Shown one piece after another: positions 27,655 through 37,034 of a DNA stretch of 64,000 bases. Position numbers and translations under genes: made by a program. The notes under the pieces are model-generated. The model had not been told where the DNA came from. It saw only the letters and a list, made by a program, of their open reading frames with translations, and did not search any database. Position 1 is the first letter of the stretch. The number at the start of each line of letters is the position of its first letter. The stretch is taken from assembly GCA_937864535.1 (NCBI GenBank), contig CALMJS010000017.1, positions 62,001 through 126,000 of the forward strand. Reading direction: 5' to 3'. The DNA comes from an uncultured Paracoccaceae bacterium (GTDB lineage Bacteria > Pseudomonadota > Alphaproteobacteria > Rhodobacterales > Rhodobacteraceae).

Positions 27655-27962
27655 TCGTCACCACCACCAACGGGATCGAGGGGCGCCGTGTCGTCCGGTA
27701 CAACGGGATCGTCACCGGCGAGGCGATCATGGGCGCCAATATCGTGCGGGATATTTTCGCGCAGATCACCGATGTGATCGGGGGGCGGTCCGGTGCCTAC
27801 GAGGCCAAGCTGGCCGATGCCCGCGAAACGGCGCTGCGCGAAATGCAGGACCGTGCGCGCGAACTCGGCGCGGATGCGGTGGTCGGGGTAGATCTCGACT
27901 ACGAGGTTATCGGTCAGATGCTGATGGTTTCGGCCTCTGGCACGGCGGTTTCGCTGGACTGA
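27651..27962 (+). CDS. YbjQ/UPF0145-family protein inside the suf operon
   Basis: This 103-residue protein starts [24 protein letters not shown] and ends with a helix ([28 protein letters not shown]). Both segments are the YbjQ/DUF74 pattern (a pentameric fold sometimes called a heavy-metal-binding domain). Function of the family is unknown. It overlaps sufB by four bases and the FkbM-like gene by one, so it is translated as part of the suf mRNA. Its insertion between sufB and sufC is not part of the standard operon. Confidence 0.85.
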   Translation: MIVTTTNGIEGRRVVRYNGIVTGEAIMGANIVRDIFAQITDVIGGRSGAYEAKLADARETALREMQDRARELGADAVVGVDLDYEVIGQMLMVSASGTAVSLD

Positions 27963-28924
27963 TGGACAACGTGGTCGCAAAACTTCAGCAGGGACAGCCG
28001 GGCCGATTGCGGTTTCTGGCCCGTCACCTGCCGCTGGATCGCAAAATCCAGATATGCGACATTGGCGCGCGCGATATGCGTTCGCCCGCGCCCTATCAGC
28101 GCCTGCTGAAAGAAGGGATGGCGGAACTCTCCGGCTTTGAGCCCGAGGAAAAGGCTTTTGCCGAGCTTCAGCAGAAATCCGACGACAGTCGGCGGTATTT
28201 TCAGGCTGCCGTCGGCAAACCCGGTCGGTCCAGCTTTTTCATCCATCAGATCGGATCGCTGTCGTCGATTTACCGGATCAAACAGGCGGCGGCAGACTAT
28301 CTGGGCAAAGGGTTTTGGACCAAGCGCGATATTCGCGAGGTTGAACTGGACCTCGTAGCCTTGGATCAGGTCGCGGATTTTCCGGCCATCGACATCCTGA
28401 AAATGGATGCCCAAGGGGCCGAGTTTGACATCCTGCAAGGCGCGCAAGAGCGGCTAAAGCAGGCGGTCGTCGTCATCCCCGAAGTGCGTTTCTATCAGAT
28501 GTACGAGGGCGAACCGGTCTGGGCCGATGTGGATCGCGAACTGCGGTCACAGGGGTTTGTCCTGCACAAGTTCGTGTCGATGAAATCGGTGACCTTGGGC
28601 AGTGCGCAGCGCAAGCGGCTGCAGTCGGGGCCCTTGGCCTCGCAATTGCTGGATGGTGACGCGGTCTATATTCGCAATCTCGAAGCCCCCGATACCGTCA
28701 GCACCGAACAACTGACCATCCTTGCCTATGCTGCCGATGCGGTGTTCCACAGCCCCGATCTGGTCGCGGCCTGCCTGACCCATCTGGCCAGACGCGGCAT
28801 CGTGCCGGAAACGCTGGCCAAACGCTATATCGACCGCCTGCCGCCAGACCTGCGCGGCGAGGCGCCAACACCAAACAACGACGAAACAGACGGACAGAAT
28901 AACAGCGCCGATACGACGGCGTGA
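27962..28924 (+). CDS. FkbM-family SAM-dependent methyltransferase-like protein inside the suf operon
   Basis: This 320-residue protein contains an FkbM-like core: ICDIGARD (near residue 31, SAM-binding turn), GFEPEEKAF (acidic strand-2 end), and the ILKMDAQGAEFDILQGA segment (about 143-159). FkbM proteins methylate sugars or secondary metabolites; the substrate here is unknown. The C-terminal third is unlike the family core and the tail is polar (NNDETDGQNNSAD). The start at 27962 overlaps the YbjQ-like stop (TGATG), and the stop is 11 bases before sufC. Nothing links it to Fe-S assembly except position. Confidence 0.75.
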   Translation: MDNVVAKLQQGQPGRLRFLARHLPLDRKIQICDIGARDMRSPAPYQRLLKEGMAELSGFEPEEKAFAELQQKSDDSRRYFQAAVGKPGRSSFFIHQIGSLSSIYRIKQAAADYLGKGFWTKRDIREVELDLVALDQVADFPAIDILKMDAQGAEFDILQGAQERLKQAVVVIPEVRFYQMYEGEPVWADVDRELRSQGFVLHKFVSMKSVTLGSAQRKRLQSGPLASQLLDGDAVYIRNLEAPDTVSTEQLTILAYAADAVFHSPDLVAACLTHLARRGIVPETLAKRYIDRLPPDLRGEAPTPNNDETDGQNNSADTTA

Positions 28925-28935
28925 GGAGACTAAAT

Positions 28936-29691
28936 ATGCTGCAAATCAAGAACCTACACGTCAAACTTGAAGAAGAGGACAAGCAGATCCTCAAGGGCGT
29001 AGACCTGACCATCGAACCGGGCACCGTCCATGCGATCATGGGGCCGAACGGGTCGGGCAAATCGACGATGTCCTATGTGCTGTCGGGCCGCGAAGGCTAT
29101 GAGGTCACCGAAGGCTCGGCCACTCTGGACGGAGTAGACCTCTTGGCGATGGAGCCCGAAGAGCGCGCCGCCGCCGGTCTGTTCCTCGCGTTCCAGTATC
29201 CGGTGGAAATTCCGGGCGTTGGCAACATGACCTTCTTGCGCACGGCGGTGAATGCCCAGCGCAAGGCACGCGGCGAAGAGGAACTGTCGGCGGCAGATTT
29301 TCTCAAGGTTGTGCGGGAAAAGGCCAAGACCCTGAAAATCGACGCCGATATGCTCAAGCGTCCGGTGAACGTCGGTTTTTCGGGCGGTGAGAAAAAGCGG
29401 AACGAAATCCTGCAAATGGCGATGCTCGAGCCCAAGATGTGCATCCTTGATGAGACGGATTCGGGTCTCGACGTTGACGCGATGAAGCTGGTGTCGGACG
29501 GGGTGAACGCGCTGCGCTCCGAGGGTCGCTCGTTCCTCGTGATCACCCACTACCAGCGTCTGCTGGACCACATCAAACCGGACGTGGTGCATATCATGGC
29601 CAATGGCCGGATCATCAAGACCGGCGGGCCGGAACTGGCGCTCGAGGTTGAACAGAATGGCTATGCCGATCTCTTGGCGGAGGTGAAGTAA
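28936..29691 (+). CDS. sufC: Fe-S assembly ATPase SufC
   Basis: SufC is the ABC-type ATPase of SufBCD. The 251-residue protein has Walker A GPNGSGKST (36-44), signature FSGGEKKRNE and Walker B CILDETDSGLD. The ATG at 28936 follows GAGGAG; a GTG at 28921 in frame would add five codons. It overlaps sufD by one base (TAATG). Confidence 0.97.
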   Translation: MLQIKNLHVKLEEEDKQILKGVDLTIEPGTVHAIMGPNGSGKSTMSYVLSGREGYEVTEGSATLDGVDLLAMEPEERAAAGLFLAFQYPVEIPGVGNMTFLRTAVNAQRKARGEEELSAADFLKVVREKAKTLKIDADMLKRPVNVGFSGGEKKRNEILQMAMLEPKMCILDETDSGLDVDAMKLVSDGVNALRSEGRSFLVITHYQRLLDHIKPDVVHIMANGRIIKTGGPELALEVEQNGYADLLAEVK

Positions 29692-30980
29692 TGGCTCTGC
29701 CAAAGCTCAAGGCGGATGCAACGACCGCACGTCTGGCGGCGCTGTCGGTTCCGGCTGGTGCGGCTTGGGCCACGGCGGCCCGTCAGGATGCCCTGACGCG
29801 TGTGGCTGCGATGGGTCTGCCGGTGCGCCGCGACGAATATTGGCGCTATACCAACCCCGAAACGCTGGTTGCGGTAGAGACGCCGCGGGCATCGGTGTTC
29901 GACCCGCAAGAAGACGTGATCTTTGGCAAGGTTGACCGCCTGCACGTCCTGTTCGTCGATGGCGTTTTCGATGCGGAGGCCTCGGACGATCTGGCTCTGG
30001 GCGGTATCGAGATCGAGCGCTTGGCCGATGCCACGGCCAAAGACCTCCACTGGGCCAAGGACCTGTTCGGCGTTCTCGAAGCCAAGAGCCAGACCTCGGT
30101 CGAACGTCCGTTTGCGGCGATGAACACTGCCTTTGCGTCCGATGGTCTGGTAATCCGCGTCACCGGCAAAGTGTCCAAGCCGATCCACATCACCTACCTG
30201 CACCGCCAAGAGACCTCGGACGCGACGTTGCACCATCTGGTCAAGCTGGACGCTGGCGCCGAAGTCACCGTTCTGGAAAACGGTCCTGCTGCGGCCCGCT
30301 TTAACAAGGTGATGGAGGTTGACGTGGCCGATGGCGCGACGTTCCATCACATCCGCGCGCAGGGGCGCGACCATGAACGCCGTGCGGTGACGGGGCTGTT
30401 CGGGCGTCTGGGTGCTGGATCGACCTTTAAATCGTTCACGATGACCGCCAATGGCGTTCTGACCCGCAACGAGGTCGTGCTGGAACTGACGGGCGACGAT
30501 TCCTTTGCCCATGTGGCGGGGGCCTGTATGGGCGATGGCCGCGATTTCCATCACGATGACACCGTGTTCATCACCCATGACGCCGAACGCTGCGAGAGCC
30601 GTCAGGTGTTCAAAAAGGTGCTGCGCAACGGTGCAACCGGGGTGTTTCAGGGCAAGATTCTCGTCAAGGAAGGCGCGCAGAAAACCGACGGTTACCAGAT
30701 TTCGCAGGGGCTGTTGCTGGATGATGACAGCAACTTCCTCGCCAAACCGGAACTGGAAATCTATGCCGATGACGTGGCCTGTTCGCACGGCTCGACCTGC
30801 GGTGCGATGGATGAAACCGCGCTCTATTATCTGCGCTCGCGCGGCGTGCCCAAGGCCGAGGCACAGAACATGCTGACGCTGTCGTTCCTCGCCGAAGCAG
30901 TCGCCGAAATCGACGACGAAGGTCTGGCCGAAGAGGTCCGCGACCGTTTGGCCCAGTGGCTGGAACGGCACCGGGGATGA
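29691..30980 (+). CDS. sufD: Fe-S scaffold complex subunit SufD
   Basis: SufD pairs with SufB in the scaffold. The 429-residue protein shows the SufB/D C-terminal beta-helix region with KTDGYQISQGLLL (about 323-335) and CSHGSTCGAMDETALYYLRSRG (about 363-384). The latter contains the conserved His and Cys seen in SufD. The N-terminal domain has RRDEYWRYTN (about 45-54). It is coupled to sufC and overlaps the next gene by four bases (ATGA). Confidence 0.96.
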   Translation: MALPKLKADATTARLAALSVPAGAAWATAARQDALTRVAAMGLPVRRDEYWRYTNPETLVAVETPRASVFDPQEDVIFGKVDRLHVLFVDGVFDAEASDDLALGGIEIERLADATAKDLHWAKDLFGVLEAKSQTSVERPFAAMNTAFASDGLVIRVTGKVSKPIHITYLHRQETSDATLHHLVKLDAGAEVTVLENGPAAARFNKVMEVDVADGATFHHIRAQGRDHERRAVTGLFGRLGAGSTFKSFTMTANGVLTRNEVVLELTGDDSFAHVAGACMGDGRDFHHDDTVFITHDAERCESRQVFKKVLRNGATGVFQGKILVKEGAQKTDGYQISQGLLLDDDSNFLAKPELEIYADDVACSHGSTCGAMDETALYYLRSRGVPKAEAQNMLTLSFLAEAVAEIDDEGLAEEVRDRLAQWLERHRG

Positions 30981-31459
30981 GCGTCAGCCGCGATATGATC
31001 CGCGCGTGGCGTCAGCCGCGTGCGGTGATGGCCAAGCTCTTGGCCATGGGACAGCGCGAAGACCGGGCGCTGGCTTTCCTGATGGGCGCCTGTTTCCTGA
31101 TTTTCCTGTCCCAGTGGCCATCTCTGGCCCGTCAGGCGCATGAAACTGGCGAAGAACTGACCCAGTTGATGTCCTACGCCTTGCTGGGCTGGATTTTCAT
31201 CTGGCCGCTGCTGTTTTATGCCGTTGCGGGGCTGAGCCATCTGATCGCCAAGCTGATCGGTGGCAAGGGCAGCTTCTATTCCGCGCGTCTGGCCCTGTTC
31301 TGGTCGCTGCTGGCGACGGCGCCTGCGGCGCTGCTCTATGGACTATTGTCCGGCTTTAACGGTCAGGTTGCTGGGACGCATCTTGTCGGGGGGATCTGGG
31401 GTCTGGCCTTTGCCGTGATCTGGGTCCTGTCACTGGTCGAGGCCGAAAAGGGGGCTTGA
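30977..31459 (+). CDS. YIP1-like membrane protein inside the suf operon
   Basis: The protein has 160 residues from the ATG at 30977 (overlapping the sufD stop). Four hydrophobic segments (about 36-50, 66-88, 101-122 and 136-150) make it an inner-membrane protein. A charged N-terminal tail (RAWRQPRAVMAKLLAMGQREDR) precedes the first helix. It resembles the YIP1 family found beside suf genes in Rhodobacterales; the role is unknown. sufS begins one base after its stop. Confidence 0.75.
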   Translation: MSVSRDMIRAWRQPRAVMAKLLAMGQREDRALAFLMGACFLIFLSQWPSLARQAHETGEELTQLMSYALLGWIFIWPLLFYAVAGLSHLIAKLIGGKGSFYSARLALFWSLLATAPAALLYGLLSGFNGQVAGTHLVGGIWGLAFAVIWVLSLVEAEKGA

Positions 31460-31460
31460 T

Positions 31461-32681
31461 ATGTATGATGTAAACGCCATCCGGGCGCAGTTTCCGATCC
31501 TGTCGCGGCAGGTCAATGGCAAGCCGCTGGTCTATCTGGACAACGGCGCCTCGGCCCAGAAACCGCAGGTGGTGATCGATGCCATCACACGGGCCTACTC
31601 GGATGAATATTCTAATGTTCACCGTGGGTTACACTTTCTTTCTAACCTTGCGACTGAAAAGTATGAAGGCGTGCGCGATACCGTGCGCAAGTTCCTCAAT
31701 GCAGCGCATGAGGATGAAATCATCCTCACCTCTGGCACCACCGAAGGGATCAACCTGATCGCCTACGCCTGGGCCGCGCCGCGTCTGCAGGCGGGCGATG
31801 AAATCGTTTTGTCGGTGCTGGAACATCACGCCAATATCGTGCCTTGGCATTTCCTGCGCGAACGTCAGGGTGTGGTGCTGAAATGGGTCGAACCGGATGC
31901 CGATGGCAATCTGGACCCGCAGGCGGTGATTGATGCCATTGGGCCGCGGACAAAATTGGTCGCAGTGACCCAGTGTTCCAACGTGACAGGGACGATTGTC
32001 GATGTGAAATCCATCTGCGCCGGCGCCCGCGCCAAGGGTGTGCCGGTGCTGGTCGATGGATCGCAGGGCGCGGTTCATATGGCCGTGGACGTGCAGGATA
32101 TCGGTGCGGATTTCTATCCGATCACCGGGCATAAACTCTATGGCCCGTCGGGATCTGGCGCGATCTATGTCCGCCGCGACCGTCAGGCCGAGATGCGCCC
32201 CTTCCTTGGGGGCGGCGACATGATCCGCGAGGTCACCCGCGACGAGGTCACCTATAACGACCCGCCGATGAAGTTCGAGGCTGGCACGCCCGGTATCGTG
32301 CAGACCATCGGCATGGGCGTCGCGCTGGACTGGTTGATGCAGATCGGCATGGATAACGTCGCCGCGCATGAATCCGATCTGCGGGACTATGCCGATCAGC
32401 GTCTGCGGGGGCTGAACTGGCTGACATTGCAGGGCAATCCGGCGCAAAAGGCCGCGATCTTTAGCATGACGCTACAGGGTGCGGCCCATGCGCACGACAT
32501 TTCGACCGTGCTGGACAAAAAGGGCGTTGCCGTTCGCGCCGGCACCCATTGCGCCATGCCGTTGATGGAGTTTCTGGGTGTCGGGGCGACCTGCCGTGCG
32601 TCCTTTGGGATGTACAACACCCGGGCCGAGGTCGACGTTCTGGTCGAGGCGCTGGAACTCTGCCACGATCTGTTCGGCTAA
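31461..32681 (+). CDS. sufS: Cysteine desulfurase SufS
   Basis: SufS is the dedicated desulfurase of the Suf system and works with a SufE/SufU partner, not seen here. The 406-residue protein has PLP lysine K225 in [11 protein letters not shown] and active-site C364 in AGTHCAMP. The N-terminal [14 protein letters not shown] matches SufS. It is the last suf gene seen: sufT/DUF59 and sufA, often next in this family, are absent, and a tRNA follows. A short AT-rich patch (31611-31670) is noted in findings. Confidence 0.95.
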   Translation: MYDVNAIRAQFPILSRQVNGKPLVYLDNGASAQKPQVVIDAITRAYSDEYSNVHRGLHFLSNLATEKYEGVRDTVRKFLNAAHEDEIILTSGTTEGINLIAYAWAAPRLQAGDEIVLSVLEHHANIVPWHFLRERQGVVLKWVEPDADGNLDPQAVIDAIGPRTKLVAVTQCSNVTGTIVDVKSICAGARAKGVPVLVDGSQGAVHMAVDVQDIGADFYPITGHKLYGPSGSGAIYVRRDRQAEMRPFLGGGDMIREVTRDEVTYNDPPMKFEAGTPGIVQTIGMGVALDWLMQIGMDNVAAHESDLRDYADQRLRGLNWLTLQGNPAQKAAIFSMTLQGAAHAHDISTVLDKKGVAVRAGTHCAMPLMEFLGVGATCRASFGMYNTRAEVDVLVEALELCHDLFG

Positions 32682-32771
32682 GGGCGGGGCCAGCCTTGGC
32701 CCTCCCAAATCAAAAATAACACTTTGCCGTTGCACCTGTTTTTGCGATGGCCTATAGCGTCCCCAAGCGTT

Positions 32772-32848
32772 GCACCCATAGCTCAGCTGGATAGAGCGTT
32801 GCCCTCCGAAGGCAAAGGCCAGAGGTTCGAATCCTCTTGGGTGCGCCA
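32772..32848 (+). tRNA. tRNA-Arg (anticodon CCG)
   Basis: The 77-base cloverleaf has acceptor GCACCCA paired with TGGGTGC, a GCTC D-stem, anticodon stem TTGCC/GGCAA around CTCCGAA, a T-arm AGAGG-TTCGAAT-CCTCT, and an encoded CCA. The anticodon is CCG (32806-32808), reading CGG. Confidence 0.95.
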
Positions 32849-32976
32849 CTTTCCCTCAAGAATTACCGGAAACTGAACTACATAGCCGCATGTCTGTGCA
32901 TGCACCCGTTTGGATTCATGGTCCTATGACGCCGATCGCTCCATATTTGGGCCTCTGAAAAAGAAAGGAGCGAGCG

Positions 32977-33723
32977 ATGGCCTATGTCGACTATGTAGGA
33001 GCGGAGTTTCCGAGTCTGAATGTCAGCCTCCATGATATTTATCTCAATGGTGAATTTGGCACTTGGGAGGGTGCAAACATCGATGCGGAGTTTGGGGGCG
33101 TTATCCCTGATCTGTTTGCGATCGATCTGATCCAAGAGGAATGGACGCTGGTCTTTGGCGGCGATTTTACCTTTGATAACGGTTATCTCGTCGGCGGCAC
33201 CGTGACCGCCCTTGCCGAAATGCCCTATTATGCCAATTCGGTCTATGACGCCGCGGGGGGCATCCTTGGCCTTAATTTCGATGTCGCAGAGTTGCTGGCA
33301 GCAGTCTCTACTGTGGATACAGCCGATGATCTTGCTCTCTTGACGTCGTGGTTCGATGGCAACGATCAGGTTTACCTGTCGCGCTACGGGGAAACCTTTG
33401 ACGGTGGTAACGGTCGCGACCGGATCAAGGGCTTTGGCGGCGACGACAACCTGTCCGGCGGGCGCGGCAACGACATGATCTGGGGCGGCAAGGGCGACGA
33501 CGTCCTGAATGGCGGTGTGGGCGATGACGTTCTGCAGGGGGATGCGGGCGTCGATATCCTGATCGGCGGCGGCGGCGCGGATGATTTTGTATTCGTGAGC
33601 GCCTCTGACAGCGGCAAGAAGGCCAATGCCGATATCATCAAGGGGTTCGGCGATGCGCCCACCTGGGCTGATTTGAACGTATTTGGCCCGCCGATCATCT
33701 TGAACGATTTCATGGGTGCGTAA
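32977..33723 (+). CDS. RTX-type calcium-binding repeat protein
   Basis: The 248-residue acidic protein carries seven nonapeptide repeats of the GGxGxDxhx type at about residues 143-206 (for example GGKGDDVLN and GGVGDDVLQ), the calcium-binding beta-roll of type I secreted proteins. The N-terminal 140 residues have no recognised enzyme motif. The C-terminus lacks the usual extended tail after the repeats but ends with a short hydrophobic region, so export by type I secretion is plausible, not certain. A GGAGCG site precedes the ATG. The gene lies 128 bp after tRNA-Arg and ends at a bidirectional terminator. Confidence 0.8.
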   Translation: MAYVDYVGAEFPSLNVSLHDIYLNGEFGTWEGANIDAEFGGVIPDLFAIDLIQEEWTLVFGGDFTFDNGYLVGGTVTALAEMPYYANSVYDAAGGILGLNFDVAELLAAVSTVDTADDLALLTSWFDGNDQVYLSRYGETFDGGNGRDRIKGFGGDDNLSGGRGNDMIWGGKGDDVLNGGVGDDVLQGDAGVDILIGGGGADDFVFVSASDSGKKANADIIKGFGDAPTWADLNVFGPPIILNDFMGA

Positions 33724-33727
33724 ATAA

Positions 33728-33751
33728 AAAGGCCCCGCATGCGGGGCCTTT
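33728..33751. terminator. Bidirectional terminator of the RTX gene and eno
   Basis: AAAGGCCCCGC and GCGGGGCCTTT form an 11-bp stem around AT, with A/T-rich flanks on both strands. Confidence 0.9.
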
Positions 33752-33772
33752 CCTTTTGTGGTGCTGGGGGTC

Positions 33773-35053
<1,281 letters not shown>

Positions 35054-35099
35054 CTATCCTATGCCAAGGGTTCGGTTGACCGCTCTATAGCTGGCCAAT

Positions 35100-35975
35100 T
35101 TACGATAGGGAAGCCGCGCGGGACCGCGACTCGCGATAGAACGTATAAATACCGGAGAGAATAATGATAGCGCTACCAGTCAACATATGTGGGCTGAGTG
35201 GTTCGTTGAACACAGTCGCCCCGATGATCAGCGCAAACACGATCCGCGCATAGCGGAACGGCGCGACAAAGGCGACGTCGCCCAGCCGTGACGCGGCGAT
35301 CAGCATGTAATAGGCGGTCACCCCGATCAACACACAGAGCGTCATGCGGACCGCATCGTCCAGCGTCGGCATCTGCACGGTGCGGTCATCCAGCGCCAGC
35401 ATCAGCACGCCCATCGGGATCACCGACAAAAACCCGTAGGCCGCCAGTTGCAACGAGGCGATATGCCCCTTGAGAGGGCGGGTCGCCACATCGCGCAGCG
35501 ACAGGCCAAAGACACCGACCAGCGCCAGCAGCGAGATCAGGCTCACGCCGTCCTTCCACGGCTGGATGACGATAAGCACCCCGACAAAGCCGACCAAGAT
35601 CGCCGTCCAGCGCCGCCAGCCGACCTTTTGGCCCAAAAACAGCGCGGCCCCCATGGTGACGACCAGCGGCATCGCCTGCAAAATCGCCGAGGTGCTGGAG
35701 AGCGCGCCCAAGGTAAACGCGAGGACATAGCCACCGGTGCCGACGAACTCCATCACGTTGCGCAGGATCACGCCGCGTTCAAAGAACACCGGGCTGAACA
35801 GGCGCAGCCCTTGGCGGGCCATCATCACCCAATAGACCATCACGCCGCCAACCCCCAGCAGGATCATCACCTGACCTGTCGGCAGATGTGCGGACACCTG
35901 CTTGATAAACATGTCCTCAAGGGCAAAGCCGGCCATCGCCAACACCATGAGAATTGCGCCGCGAATATTGTCCAT
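35100..35975 (-). CDS. DMT-superfamily (EamA) transporter
   Basis: This 291-residue protein has about ten transmembrane segments in two EamA repeats (MAGFALEDMFIKQV at the start; GSAIIILSGIYTFYRESR at the end). The family exports small metabolites; substrate is unknown. It lies 52 bp upstream of eno on the same strand, with no obvious terminator between, so read-through is possible. It is the third EamA gene in the window, with low similarity to the other two by eye. Confidence 0.85.
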   Translation of the reverse strand: MDNIRGAILMVLAMAGFALEDMFIKQVSAHLPTGQVMILLGVGGVMVYWVMMARQGLRLFSPVFFERGVILRNVMEFVGTGGYVLAFTLGALSSTSAILQAMPLVVTMGAALFLGQKVGWRRWTAILVGFVGVLIVIQPWKDGVSLISLLALVGVFGLSLRDVATRPLKGHIASLQLAAYGFLSVIPMGVLMLALDDRTVQMPTLDDAVRMTLCVLIGVTAYYMLIAASRLGDVAFVAPFRYARIVFALIIGATVFNEPLSPHMLTGSAIIILSGIYTFYRESRSRAASLS

Positions 35976-36024
35976 GTCCGGTTCCTAGCTGTTCGCGTTC
36001 GGGATATCGGATTTTGCCGAATGG

Positions 36025-36828
36025 TCAATGATTGCCGAAACCGATCCATGTGCCGCCGGTCAGACTCGGCTGTGCGCCTGTGCCGAGCTTGAAGCGGGCC
36101 AGACCCGCCGCCGCCTGAGTGTCGATGGTGCCCAGATCCAGCGCCCTCAGCCCAAGGGATTGGTAATAGTGCATCGCGGCGTCCATCAGCACGTTATGCG
36201 CATGGGTTCTGCGGCCCACCGGCCCGGTCCAGCCAATCAGATAGCTGGCCATGCTGCCGTGCTGTGCCATCAGCATGGCGGCGATCACTTCGCCAGCGAA
36301 ATGACACAGGAACAGGCGTGTCATCCCGTGCAGGGCGAGTTGCGCCAAGAACCTACAGGGGTATCCGCGATAGCCGCGCTGCCGCTGTTGGATGCGGTCC
36401 GCCGCCAGCAGCCATTGATCCGCAGGCAGGGTGAAATTCCGGCTTTCGACAGTGATCGGGTTCGCCAGACCCGCCCAGAGACGATTGCGCCATTTTTGCT
36501 GCATATTGTCCCGCAGCGGTCGATCCAGCGGCACGATGGCCAGTGTCGCGCCGGTCATGACCTGCCTGTATCCCGCCTGCCGCGCCGCAACCGGATCGGG
36601 CTGCGCGAGGTTCAAGAGGCGCACACCGCAGCGCCGCAGGTGCCGCAGTCCGGCGGTGCGATCGTCGAGGGACGGCGCGCCGCGCCAGTCGGGTGCGCGC
36701 GAGGACATCCAGACCGGCCCGATGCGCATCGCCAACACCTCTGCATGGTCCAGCGTGATCATACGGGTTTGACGCCCCAAGGCGGTGAGGGGCGCAATCA
36801 AATCTTGGCTCTGGTGTAGGGCGGTCAT
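36025..36828 (-). CDS. GNAT/FemAB-like acetyltransferase
   Basis: The 267-residue protein has the layout of GNAT-type FemAB/BioF2 proteins: an N-terminal domain with the MQQKWRNRLWAGL segment (about 108-120) and a C-terminal half with GEVIAAMLMAQHG and an acyl-CoA-like RTHAHNVLMDAAMHYYQSLG helix. The closing LGTIDTQAAAGLARFKLGTG segment is typical of this group. Function is unknown; acyl transfer to a peptide or lipid amine is inferred. It is 49 bp upstream of the DMT gene on the same strand. Confidence 0.75.
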   Translation of the reverse strand: MTALHQSQDLIAPLTALGRQTRMITLDHAEVLAMRIGPVWMSSRAPDWRGAPSLDDRTAGLRHLRRCGVRLLNLAQPDPVAARQAGYRQVMTGATLAIVPLDRPLRDNMQQKWRNRLWAGLANPITVESRNFTLPADQWLLAADRIQQRQRGYRGYPCRFLAQLALHGMTRLFLCHFAGEVIAAMLMAQHGSMASYLIGWTGPVGRRTHAHNVLMDAAMHYYQSLGLRALDLGTIDTQAAAGLARFKLGTGAQPSLTGGTWIGFGNH

Positions 36829-36873
36829 GGCGCGATTAACGCAATCGAAACCTAAGGCTGCGTTAATGGCGCG

Positions 36874-36999
36874 ATGAAACCTGTTGAAAAAATCTATGGC
36901 GTGCGGGCTGTTGCCCCAAGACTGACCCCCTTAGGGGCGGCGATTTTGGCCGCCCTCATTGCGGTCCCCGGCGGGTTGATCGTCGGTCTGGTGTTCTGA
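36874..36999 (+). CDS. Candidate 41-residue membrane micro-protein
   Basis: This ORF is below the size usually annotated. It encodes a basic N-terminus (MKPVEKIYGVRAVAPRL) and one hydrophobic Ala/Ile/Gly helix (residues 20-41). It ends seven bases before a hairpin terminator. It is not inside another supported gene: the minus-strand GNAT gene starts at 36828 and tyrS ends at 37033. No strong ribosome site is seen (weak GGCGCG), which lowers confidence. Confidence 0.45.
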   Translation: MKPVEKIYGVRAVAPRLTPLGAAILAALIAVPGGLIVGLVF

Positions 37000-37005
37000 A
37001 AACGA

Positions 37006-37034
37006 AACAGCGCCCCGAGGGGCGCTGTTGTTTT
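37006..37034. terminator. Terminator between the 41-codon ORF and tyrS
   Basis: AACAGCGCCCC pairs with GGGGCGCTGTT across a GA loop. T-rich sequence follows on the plus strand (GTTTTAG), and CGTTTTC follows on the minus strand. It can serve both directions. Confidence 0.8.

Noticed and set aside
32682-32720. Terminator after sufS
   Set aside because: GGGCCA/TGGCCC can form a stem but no T-run follows, so I did not call it.
32772-32848. tRNA-Arg as an integration site of a genomic island
   Set aside because: No integrase gene and no copy of the tRNA 3' end were seen in the window.
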